Origin: Clostridia bacterium
GTDB lineage: Bacteria > Bacillota > Clostridia > Oscillospirales > CAG-272
NCBI GenBank assembly: GCA_017456145.1
Contig: JAFTJZ010000025.1
Location: forward strand, 1 to 64,000
Length of the DNA stretch: 64,000 bases
Direction: 5' to 3'
Positions 1 to 7,594 of the stretch are shown here, piece by piece (within the stretch, counting starts at the first letter, position 1; each line of letters opens with the position of its first letter). Both the position numbers and the translations under genes were made by a program. The notes under the pieces are model-generated. The model had not been told where the DNA came from and made no database searches. It saw nothing but the letters and a program-made list of their open reading frames with translations.

Positions 1-235
1 AAAGTGTAGCCACACGGGATTTCGCTGCGCAAAATCCCCCCAAGTCAGTAAAATTTTGGCAAGATACAGGTGGCTATAAAATAAGAGCGAACAAAGTGTA
101 GCCACACGGGATTTCGCTGCGCAAAATCCCCCCAAGTCAGTAAAATTTTGGCAAGATACAGGTGGCTATAATATAAGAGCGAACAAAGTGTAGCCACACG
201 GGATTTCGCTGCGCAAAATCCCCCAAGTCAGCAAA
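1..235. repeat. 92-bp tandem repeat, about 2.5 copies
   Basis: A 92-bp unit starts at 1, 93 and 185; the third copy decays near 235. The copies are nearly identical, differing by single changes such as AAA/ATA before the AAGAGCG segment and one C fewer in the last copy. Each unit can fold: TAGCCAC near its start is complementary to GTGGCTA near its end, and GGGATTT is complementary to AAAATCCC inside. The array is cut by the window edge, so the total copy number is unknown. It contains no supported gene. Confidence 0.9.
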
Positions 236-284
236 TTTTTAAGTATGAATCCTGACATCAAAGCGGTGTACACTGCTGCGTGAA

Positions 285-352
285 AGGATGCGAAACTCAT
301 TATCTTGACAACCGTCATCCTATTGCTCGCATCCTCATGGAGTGCGAGTTTT
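285..352 (+). promoter_or_regulatory. Putative transcription attenuator upstream of the hyd cluster
   Basis: A hairpin at 326-348 (CTCGCATCC, loop TCAT, GGAGTGCGAG) is followed by a T-run, as in an intrinsic terminator. It sits 28 bases before the first hyd gene and is not behind any gene. The upstream segment AGGATGCGA (285-293) is perfectly complementary to TCGCATCCT (327-335), so pairing there would destroy the terminator. Two mutually exclusive structures are typical of attenuators and riboswitches. No known aptamer was recognised. Confidence 0.5.
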
Positions 353-376
353 TATTTTTTACGGAGGTTTTTTAAT

Positions 377-628
377 ATGGAAACAAGAGTCGCTGTCATG
401 AGCATCGTCGTGGAAAACGGAGATGCCGTAGAAAAAATCAATGCACTGCTGCACGAGAACGGCGAATATATCATCGGGCGCATGGGCATCCCCTACCGCA
501 AGCGCGGCATCAATATCATCAGCATCGCCATGGACGCACCGCAGGACGCCATCGCCGCACTGGCGGGCAAGATCGGCAATCTGGACGGCGTCAGCGTCAA
601 AACGGCATATTCGAGTGTGGGCGCATGA
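377..628 (+). CDS. TM1266-type iron-only hydrogenase system regulator
   Basis: This 83-residue protein resembles the small ACT-like proteins (TM1266 family) that accompany [FeFe]-hydrogenase maturation genes. It has the typical opening ETRVAVMSIVVENGDAVEKI, the middle segment IGRMGIPYRKRGINIISIAM and the ending GVSVKTAYS. The start at 377 is chosen because GGAGG lies just upstream; a longer reading from 305 would run through the terminator hairpin. Its TGA overlaps the ATG of hydE in an ATGA junction, so the two are probably translationally coupled. The family is proposed to be regulatory, but its ligand and target are not established. Recognition is by sequence pattern and neighbourhood. Confidence 0.85.
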   Translation: METRVAVMSIVVENGDAVEKINALLHENGEYIIGRMGIPYRKRGINIISIAMDAPQDAIAALAGKIGNLDGVSVKTAYSSVGA

Positions 629-1680
629 GCAAGCAAACATTCGCTTTGATTGATCGTCTCGCCGCCCGGCGTTCGTTGTCGCTTGACGAATACCGGGCGC
701 TGTTGGACGAGCGCACTCCTGAGGCAGCGGCGTACCTTGGTGAGCTTGCCGTTGCGCAACGACAAAAGGTCTACGGCAATGCGGTCTATATCCGCGGGTT
801 GATCGAGATCAGCAACATTTGCAAGAACGATTGTTTATACTGCGGCATCCGTCGGAGCAACCGTCAGTGTGATCGCTACCGTCTCTCGCCCGAGCAAATT
901 TTGGAATGCTGCCGTGAAGGTCATGCGCTGGGCTTTCGCACCTTCGTGATGCAAGGCGGCGAGGATGCCTATTTTACGGACGAGCTGCTGTGCGATCTTC
1001 TGCAGCGCATCAAGGCCGAGTTCCCCGACTGTGCCGTTACGCTCTCCTTGGGTGAGCGAACGACGCAAAGCTATACGCGGCTGCGGCAGGCAGGGGCAGA
1101 TCGCTACCTTTTGCGCCACGAGACCGCCGACGCAGCCCACTACGCGCTTTTGCACCCCGACACCATGTCCCATGACAATCGTATGCGCTGTCTTAGAGAT
1201 CTCAAGGCGCTGGGGTATCAGGTGGGCTGCGGCTTTATGGTCGGCTCGCCCCGGCAAACCACGGCACATCTGGCAAAGGATCTGAAATTCATTGAAGAAT
1301 TTCAGCCCGATATGTGTGGCATCGGCCCCTTCATTCCGCACAAGGATACCCCCTTTGGCGGCGAGGTAGCGGGCACATTGGAGTTGACCTGCTATCTGCT
1401 CTCCATCATTCGCCTGATTCATCCCCACATCCTGCTCCCTTCCACCACCGCACTCGGAACCATCGATCCCCACGGTCGGGAAAAGGGCATTTTGGCAGGC
1501 GCAAACGTCGTCATGCCCAATCTGTCTCCCACCTCGGTGCGCAAAAAATACACCCTTTATAATAACAAAGCCACCGACGGCTCCGAGTCCGCACAATGCA
1601 AAGCCGCGCTGACCGAGCGTATGGCGGCCATCGGTTATGAGGTCGTCACCGCCCGCGGAGACGTGAAACGGCAGGCTTAA
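625..1680 (+). CDS. hydE: [FeFe] hydrogenase H-cluster radical SAM maturase HydE
   Basis: The 351-residue protein has the family's usual length. The radical-SAM cysteines are C66, C70 and C73 (CKNDCLYC), followed by a TIM barrel with the MQGGED segment typical of the HydE/BioB-like group. HydE works with HydG and HydF to build the diiron subcluster of the H-cluster and is linked to assembly of the dithiomethylamine bridge. It overlaps the upstream regulator by four bases and is followed by hydG about 110 bases downstream. No hydrogenase structural gene (hydA) is visible here, so these proteins must serve an enzyme encoded elsewhere. Confidence 0.95.
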   Translation: MSKQTFALIDRLAARRSLSLDEYRALLDERTPEAAAYLGELAVAQRQKVYGNAVYIRGLIEISNICKNDCLYCGIRRSNRQCDRYRLSPEQILECCREGHALGFRTFVMQGGEDAYFTDELLCDLLQRIKAEFPDCAVTLSLGERTTQSYTRLRQAGADRYLLRHETADAAHYALLHPDTMSHDNRMRCLRDLKALGYQVGCGFMVGSPRQTTAHLAKDLKFIEEFQPDMCGIGPFIPHKDTPFGGEVAGTLELTCYLLSIIRLIHPHILLPSTTALGTIDPHGREKGILAGANVVMPNLSPTSVRKKYTLYNNKATDGSESAQCKAALTERMAAIGYEVVTARGDVKRQA

Positions 1681-1791
1681 CCCTTTTGGATTTTATATAC
1701 ATGGATCAAAATTTTTCGCGCAAGCTTTTTTCAAAAGGCTTGTAAGTCAAGGGCAGCCCCCTTGAAAACAACAGAAAGGACACCCTTCATC

Positions 1792-3249
1792 ATGGCAAAT
1801 TACAATCCCAAATCCCCGGTCGCGGAGGAATTTATCTGCGACGAGGAAATCCGCGAAACCCTCAAGTACGCCGAGGAGCATAAAAACGACCTGGCTCTGA
1901 TCGAGAAAATTCTCGAAAAAGCGCGTCCCCAAAAGACCGAAACAGGTTACATCTGCGCAGGACTTACCCACCGCGAGGCCTCTGTGCTGCTGGCTTGCGA
2001 CATTCCCGAGGTCAGTGAGAAAATCTATCAGATCGCCGAAGAGATCAAGCTCGCCTTTTATGGTAACCGCATCGTCATCTTCGCGCCGCTCTATCTCTCC
2101 AACTATTGCGTCAACGGCTGCGTCTACTGTCCTTATCATCTCAAAAACAAGCATATCGCCCGCAAAAAGCTGACGCAGGAGGAAGTCAAGGCTGAGGTCA
2201 TCGCCCTGCAGGATATGGGGCACAAGCGCCTTGCCATCGAGGCCGGCGAGCACCCCACCGAAAATCCCATCGAATACATTCTGGAGTGCATCAACACCAT
2301 TTACTCCGTCCACCACAAGAACGGCGACATCCGCCGCGTCAATGTCAACATTGCCGCGACGACCGTGGAAAATTACCGCAAGCTCAAGGACGCGGGCATC
2401 GGCACATATATCCTCTTCCAAGAGACTTACCATAAGGAGAGCTATCTTGCGCTGCATCCCACGGGACCCAAGCACGACTACGCCTATCACACCGAGGCGA
2501 TGGATCGCGCCATGGAGGGCGGCATTGACGACGTCGGTCTGGGTGTTCTGTTCGGGCTGGAGCTGTATAAGTATGAGTTCGCAGGTCTATTGATGCACGC
2601 CGAGCATCTGGAGGCTGTCCATGGCGTCGGCCCGCACACCATCAGCGTACCGCGCCTCAAGCGCGCCGACGACATCGACCCCGACGCCTTTGACAACGGC
2701 ATCGACGACGACACCTTCGCCAAGATCACGGCCTGCATCCGCCTGGCTGTTCCCTACACAGGCATCATCATCTCCACCCGCGAAAATGAGGCTGTTCGTT
2801 CTCGCCTGCTGAGCTGCGGCGTCAGCCAGGTGTCGGGTGGCTCCCGCACCTCGGTGGGCGGTTATGCAGGCTACACGGCAGACGAGCGCCCCCACGACAC
2901 CGAACAGTTTGACGTCTCTGACCAGCGCTCGCTGGACGAGGTCGTTCGCTGGTTGATGGAGAACGGGCATATTCCCTCCTTCTGTACCGCCTGCTACCGC
3001 GAGGGACGCACGGGCGACCGTTTCATGAGCCTTTGCAAGTCGGGGCAGATCCTCAACTGCTGCCACCCCAACGCCCTGATGACCCTGACCGAATATCTGG
3101 AGGACTACGCCTCCGATGCGACCAAGGAAGTCGGCTATAAGGTCGTCGAGCAGGAGCTGGAGCGCATCCCCAAGGAGAAAGTGAAACAGATCGCCAAGGA
3201 AAATATCGCCGCCATCAAGGCCTCCAACCGCAGAGATTTCAGATTTTGA
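1792..3249 (+). CDS. hydG: [FeFe] hydrogenase H-cluster radical SAM maturase HydG (tyrosine lyase)
   Basis: HydG cleaves tyrosine to supply CO and cyanide for the H-cluster. The chosen start gives 485 residues; AGAAAGGA lies upstream of this ATG. The radical-SAM cluster cysteines are C106, C110 and C113 (CVNGCVYC). The C-terminal auxiliary cluster fits the family pattern CX2CX22C at C398, C401 and C424. An ATG 30 bases upstream is in frame but has no ribosome site of its own. The gene lies between hydE and hydF on the same strand, with short hairpin-containing spacers on both sides. All key residues are intact. Confidence 0.96.
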   Translation: MANYNPKSPVAEEFICDEEIRETLKYAEEHKNDLALIEKILEKARPQKTETGYICAGLTHREASVLLACDIPEVSEKIYQIAEEIKLAFYGNRIVIFAPLYLSNYCVNGCVYCPYHLKNKHIARKKLTQEEVKAEVIALQDMGHKRLAIEAGEHPTENPIEYILECINTIYSVHHKNGDIRRVNVNIAATTVENYRKLKDAGIGTYILFQETYHKESYLALHPTGPKHDYAYHTEAMDRAMEGGIDDVGLGVLFGLELYKYEFAGLLMHAEHLEAVHGVGPHTISVPRLKRADDIDPDAFDNGIDDDTFAKITACIRLAVPYTGIIISTRENEAVRSRLLSCGVSQVSGGSRTSVGGYAGYTADERPHDTEQFDVSDQRSLDEVVRWLMENGHIPSFCTACYREGRTGDRFMSLCKSGQILNCCHPNALMTLTEYLEDYASDATKEVGYKVVEQELERIPKEKVKQIAKENIAAIKASNRRDFRF

Positions 3250-3460
3250 TGCAAGGGGCTCTGTCCCTTGTCCCCGCGCTCCGCGGGGGCAGACCCTTTT
3301 GGAAAAAGGGCCCGACACCCCAAAAACCTTTTATCACTTTTTGCAAAATTTTAGCGGTTCTGTTCTAAACAAATGAACAGCAGCGTCCATATGGGGCTGC
3401 TGCCCCTTATAGGCAATGAATAGTTAGCACATTCTAATTTATGCAAATAGGAGCCCTACC
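3250..3460 (+). other. hydG-hydF spacer with several hairpins
   Basis: No gene is visible. The spacer holds a chain of short inverted repeats: AAGGG...CCCTT around 3254-3270, CCCCGCG...CGCGGGG around 3271-3287, CCCTTTT...AAAAGGG around 3294-3310, and GGCAGCAGCCCC-type pairing near 3381-3405. They resemble genome-specific intergenic repeats. They could slow or partly terminate transcription, or stabilise mRNA ends, between hydG and hydF. The last bases before 3461 carry the hydF ribosome site (AGGAG). Confidence 0.45.
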
Positions 3461-4678
3461 ATGAGCCTTACCACCACCCCTGCCGCCGAGCGCATCCACA
3501 TCGGTTTTTTCGGGCTGCGCAACGCGGGAAAATCCAGCCTTGTCAATGCCGTGACAGGACAGCCTCTCTCTCTGGTCTCCGACATCAAGGGCACTACCAC
3601 CGACCCCGTCAAAAAGGCTATGGAGCTTTTGCCGCTGGGCCCCGTTCTCATCATCGATACCCCCGGACTTGATGACGACCAAGAGACCCTTGGCGCCCTG
3701 CGCGTCAAAAAGGCCAAGGAGATTCTCGCCACCGTCCATATGGCCGTTCTGGTCGTGGACGCCACCCGCGGAAAAAGCGCACAGGATGTCGCACTGGAGC
3801 AAACATTACAGGAGCGTAAGATCCCCTATATCGTGGCATACAACAAAGCCGATCTGCTGGATGTGCGTCCCCCCCCGGATGAGCACGCGATGTACGTCAG
3901 TGCCGCACGCAACGAGGGGATCCATGCGCTCAAGGAGCGCCTTGGCGCCTTCGCCGAGGCGGTAAAGAATTCCAAGGTGTTGCTTAAGGATCTTATCACC
4001 GCGAAAGATACCGTCGTGCTGGTTACCCCGATCGATGAATCCGCCCCCAAGGGGCGCATCATCCTGCCACAGCAGATGACGCTGCGAGAGCTTTTGGACG
4101 CTCACGCCACCGCCATTGTCTGCCAACCCGACGAGCTGGCCTTCACGCTGTCTGCGCTGCGTCATCCCCCCCGCATGGTGGTGACCGATTCGCAGGTCTT
4201 CGGCAAGGTCGCCGCCATTGTCCCCCCCGAGATATCGCTGACCTCCTTCTCCATCCTGATGGCGCGTTATAAGGGCGATCTGGCGGCACTGGTCAGCGGT
4301 GCCGCGGTACTTATGCGGCTGCGGGACGGTGACCGTGTGCTGATCTGCGAGGGCTGCACCCACCACCGTCAGTGCAATGATATCGGTACGGTTAAAATGC
4401 CCGGCTGGATCGAGCAATTCTCGGGAGCAAAGCCCGCCTACGACTTCACCTCGGGCGGTGCCTTCCCCGATGATCTGTCTCCCTATCGCCTGATCGTTCA
4501 TTGCGGCGGCTGTATGCTGCAGGAAAATGAAATGCAGCGCCGCCTGACCACAGCCGCTGCGGCGGGCATTCCCATCGTCAACTACGGCATCGCCATCGCG
4601 GCCATGCACGGGATTCTCTCCCGTAGTCTTCAGCTTTTCCCCGAGGTGCTGGCGCTGCTCGACCAATCAAGCCGATAA
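3461..4678 (+). CDS. hydF: [FeFe] hydrogenase H-cluster maturation GTPase HydF
   Basis: HydF is the scaffold that receives the diiron precursor from HydE and HydG and delivers it to apo-HydA. The 405-residue protein has all GTPase motifs: G1 GLRNAGKS (18-25), G3 DTPG (66-69) and G4 NKAD (128-131). A dimerisation domain follows. The C-terminal cluster domain has C299-x-H301 and H347-C348-GG-C351, matching the CxH...HCxxC family pattern. AGGAG precedes the ATG. A strong hairpin terminator follows directly, so this is the last gene of the hyd cluster. Confidence 0.95.
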   Translation: MSLTTTPAAERIHIGFFGLRNAGKSSLVNAVTGQPLSLVSDIKGTTTDPVKKAMELLPLGPVLIIDTPGLDDDQETLGALRVKKAKEILATVHMAVLVVDATRGKSAQDVALEQTLQERKIPYIVAYNKADLLDVRPPPDEHAMYVSAARNEGIHALKERLGAFAEAVKNSKVLLKDLITAKDTVVLVTPIDESAPKGRIILPQQMTLRELLDAHATAIVCQPDELAFTLSALRHPPRMVVTDSQVFGKVAAIVPPEISLTSFSILMARYKGDLAALVSGAAVLMRLRDGDRVLICEGCTHHRQCNDIGTVKMPGWIEQFSGAKPAYDFTSGGAFPDDLSPYRLIVHCGGCMLQENEMQRRLTTAAAAGIPIVNYGIAIAAMHGILSRSLQLFPEVLALLDQSSR

Positions 4679-4685
4679 AGTCAAT

Positions 4686-4732
4686 AAAGCACGGGCTTTC
4701 CCATCCTTGCGGTGAGAGGGCCCGTGCTTTTA
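4686..4732. terminator. Bidirectional intrinsic terminator after hydF
   Basis: AAAGCACGGGC (from 4686) pairs with GCCCGTGCTTT (ending near 4730), with a loop of about 22 bases. A T-run follows on the plus strand and the mirror A-run gives T's on the minus strand. It lies between the convergent ends of hydF and the pectate-lyase-fold gene, so it can serve both. Confidence 0.85.
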
Positions 4733-4761
4733 CGGTATTACGATATTACGCAATTATGCGG

Positions 4762-7479
4762 TCATGCATTTCCCTGCGTCCATCTCGGCTCCGTCGGAAT
4801 ATGGGCGGGAGTGTTTTCGATGGGATAACGGATCTTATCCGACTTGGCCATGCAAAAATACATGTCATCAATGTAGATGCTCCCGTGGTTGCGCTTGGGA
4901 TTGTGGATCGTGGCCATACGGAAATAATTCGCCGCCGTCGGATCAAAGCTGCCGCATCTTTTGGCGTCGGCAAGCGAGAGCCAGATTTCGTTCCAGCCGT
5001 TGTGGGTGATATACGAGGTGCTGACCCAGAACAGACCATTCTCGTTCGCTCTGTCGCTGCTGGTCAGCTGAATACGCTCGCCCCAGAGCTGGGTGCTCAT
5101 GTCCTCGACCCAGACCCACAGATGCAGGTATCCGTTGCGGTTGATATAGCGGGAGACGTCCACAGGATCGAACCGCAGCTCCAGCAGAATGTCACTCGCG
5201 GGCTGCATAGGATCGCGCGGTGCCGTGTGACAATAGGAATATGCACCGTCCTTAATATACGTCGGATCCGTATTCAATACGGCGGCGCGCAGACCCTTTG
5301 CATACGCATCGGACACCGGGGACATCCGATCGGTTACGGTAAAGCCGTAGTCGTCCGGGTCATACTGCCCGGCTGCGGAGTGGTAGCTGCCCTCAAAATA
5401 GATCTCGGTATTGATGCGGTTGTACAGATCCAGCGTGGAGCTCTCATCACAGAACAAAGAATCTCCTGCCGAGCGCAGCGCGTTGACCACCACGACGCGA
5501 CTTCCCTTCTCCACGTGATAGACCGAGCCAAAGCCGACAAAATCCGCCGAGGTGTTGAGCAGCTTGGCATCGGAGCTCGTCACCGAGATCAGGCGATACG
5601 GCGCATACATAAAGATATTGTTGATGGTCTGCTGTGCAGCGTCCACAACGTGCACCATGGTGCAGTAGCGGCGCAGCACGTCGTCACGCAAAATGGAAAA
5701 GCCTACGCCCTCCGTTCCCGACTCGCTGACACTGCAAAGCCCCTCCCACGCCTTCACATCGCAGTAGGCATCATTGCATAAGCCAAGACCTGCGAAGTTC
5801 TGCCGATTGATGAAGTGAGGATTGTTCAGGCAGGATTCGACCACACCGCCCCGTCCGCCAACCTTGGCAAAGGTATGATAGACGCAACCGAAGGTCTGCT
5901 TGATCAGGTGCCCGTCGCAGCCGGTAAAGTCAATGCCGATCATGGTGGCACTCACGCCGACGTTGTAGGTATAGACCCCCGCGCCAAGCCCCTTGATGCC
6001 GACGCAGGTATTGACCACGGGATGATTTTCCTCCAGGCGGGCCAGTGCCGTCTTGGTATGATACAGAGGGCAGAAGATGCGAAGACCGTAGACCCCCGCA
6101 TTCTCGCCAAGCTCGACCGTCGCACCGTCACCGACATAGGTCAGGAGCACGCAGCCGCCGGGAAAGCCGACCGAGGTGTCCCGCACAAAGACGGGTGTGG
6201 GGCCGCGCAGCTGTACGCCCGCGGGAACGTGCAGAGTCATAAGGACGGTATAAACGCCCGCGGGGAGCGAGACGACCCCGCCCGTCGCTGCCGCTGCGTC
6301 CAGCGCCTTTTGAATGATGGGAGAGACATCCTCACCCGTGGCGCTTTTATCCTTGATGTCGGCCGGGTACCAATGAGGCGCGGGCTTTTGATATTTGCCG
6401 TAAGGAATGTCATATGCAGACAGATCGGTTTCCTTGTCCCACATGGTGGTACCGCCCTCGCTGACCACGCCGCCCGCACCGGTGAGCGTAATGCCGCACA
6501 GCTTGAGCGTGCTGGCGCGGGAGGAATTGACGATCGCCTTGGCGCTCGCATCAATGCGCGCCTTGGCGATCACTGCGCCGATCGAGGCACACAGCTCCTC
6601 CACGACGATACCGTACATACAATCGGTGATGTCAACGTCGTAGATCAGACCCCAAAAGCCCTGCTGCACGGGATTTTTGATCCGCGGCAGATAAATCGCG
6701 GTGCGGCAAGCGTCCAGACGCAGGGTGCTCAGATGCTCGTCATCCAGCTGCTGAAGAATGATCCCCATGGTATGCTCGCGGCAGTAGCGCCGCAGTGCGG
6801 CGGGATCGTCACAAGCAAAGCCGCAGCCCGCCGTCTCCCAATAACGCGGCGAGACGTCAATATCGACCGTGTTGCCGACCTCGGTGGAGCGATACATTTC
6901 GATGGCGGTGTCCAGTGCGCAGATGCGCAGCGATTCGTTCTGCATCAGCTCATGCCCCGAGGTGCCGTTGGCACCGACACCAACGCCACGGTATGCATTG
7001 ATCATGGTGATATCACGCAGTGCCGCGTTGCGGGGGGCCTCACTGTAGATAGTGTAGCCGTAGGGGATGGGGTGCGCGATGCTCTGCGCGGGGTAATAAA
7101 AGGTCAGGCCGATCATGCCGCAGCGTCCCTCCATAAAGAGCAGCGGTGCCGCTGCTCGGTCAGGCAGCTGCTCCTTGGTCAGGGGTGCGGGCTTGGCAAG
7201 AATGATCGTACCGTATTCGGGCTGCGCAGTGGTATTGGGATCCTGCCAGTCGCCTTGCAGGATGCACCCTGCGGGCACAGTTACGGTGTCGGTGATCAGA
7301 TATCGCCCGGCGGGGAGGTACACGACACCGCCACCGAGCTCACGGCAGGCATCAAGTGCCGCCTGCACGGCCGTGGTGCTGTCACGCTCGCCGCTCGGAT
7401 CGGCAAAATAGGGAGCGGCGGTGGCGAGAATGTCGGCGACGACAACGTCCTTGGTATAATACTCGGTTTGATAAAGCAT
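4762..7479 (-). CDS. Pectate-lyase-fold (GH55/Pectate_lyase_3-like) protein without signal peptide
   Basis: The 905-residue protein has two right-handed beta-helix modules, each opening with the family hallmark. The first is ADPSGERDSTTAVQAAL near residue 23; the second is near 380 and contains GGVVSLPAGVYTV. A C-terminal beta-sandwich ends in the signature SIYIDDMYFC. It is a close paralogue of the next gene upstream, matching it almost block by block, but it starts exactly where that protein's mature part begins. There is no signal peptide, and GGAGGAGAAT sits directly before the ATG, so this start is well supported. A role in polysaccharide cleavage is likely; the substrate is unknown. It is the last gene of the minus-strand glycan cluster. 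Confidence 0.8.
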   Translation of the reverse strand: MLYQTEYYTKDVVVADILATAAPYFADPSGERDSTTAVQAALDACRELGGGVVYLPAGRYLITDTVTVPAGCILQGDWQDPNTTAQPEYGTIILAKPAPLTKEQLPDRAAAPLLFMEGRCGMIGLTFYYPAQSIAHPIPYGYTIYSEAPRNAALRDITMINAYRGVGVGANGTSGHELMQNESLRICALDTAIEMYRSTEVGNTVDIDVSPRYWETAGCGFACDDPAALRRYCREHTMGIILQQLDDEHLSTLRLDACRTAIYLPRIKNPVQQGFWGLIYDVDITDCMYGIVVEELCASIGAVIAKARIDASAKAIVNSSRASTLKLCGITLTGAGGVVSEGGTTMWDKETDLSAYDIPYGKYQKPAPHWYPADIKDKSATGEDVSPIIQKALDAAAATGGVVSLPAGVYTVLMTLHVPAGVQLRGPTPVFVRDTSVGFPGGCVLLTYVGDGATVELGENAGVYGLRIFCPLYHTKTALARLEENHPVVNTCVGIKGLGAGVYTYNVGVSATMIGIDFTGCDGHLIKQTFGCVYHTFAKVGGRGGVVESCLNNPHFINRQNFAGLGLCNDAYCDVKAWEGLCSVSESGTEGVGFSILRDDVLRRYCTMVHVVDAAQQTINNIFMYAPYRLISVTSSDAKLLNTSADFVGFGSVYHVEKGSRVVVVNALRSAGDSLFCDESSTLDLYNRINTEIYFEGSYHSAAGQYDPDDYGFTVTDRMSPVSDAYAKGLRAAVLNTDPTYIKDGAYSYCHTAPRDPMQPASDILLELRFDPVDVSRYINRNGYLHLWVWVEDMSTQLWGERIQLTSSDRANENGLFWVSTSYITHNGWNEIWLSLADAKRCGSFDPTAANYFRMATIHNPKRNHGSIYIDDMYFCMAKSDKIRYPIENTPAHIPTEPRWTQGNA

Positions 7480-7594
7480 GGGATTCTCCTCCTTATGTCT
7501 TATAAAACGATGCGCATCAGCGCGAATGTTGCAAAGCGAGGTCCCGCGTGGCTACGCTATGCTCGACATAAACGTAGCCACATAGGAATGACGC
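7480..7594 (-). other. Spacer with stem-loop between the two pectate-lyase-fold genes
   Basis: A 9-bp inverted repeat GTGGCTACG...CGTAGCCAC (7549-7581) lies 14 bases downstream of the upstream gene's stop. No T-run follows, so it may be an mRNA 3'-end or processing structure rather than a full terminator. The GTAGCCAC half also occurs in the 92-bp repeat at the window start. The ribosome site of the downstream gene is at the other end of the spacer. Confidence 0.5.

Noticed and set aside
1..235. CRISPR array
   Set aside because: The repeats are 92 bp, directly adjacent without variable spacers, and there are no cas genes.
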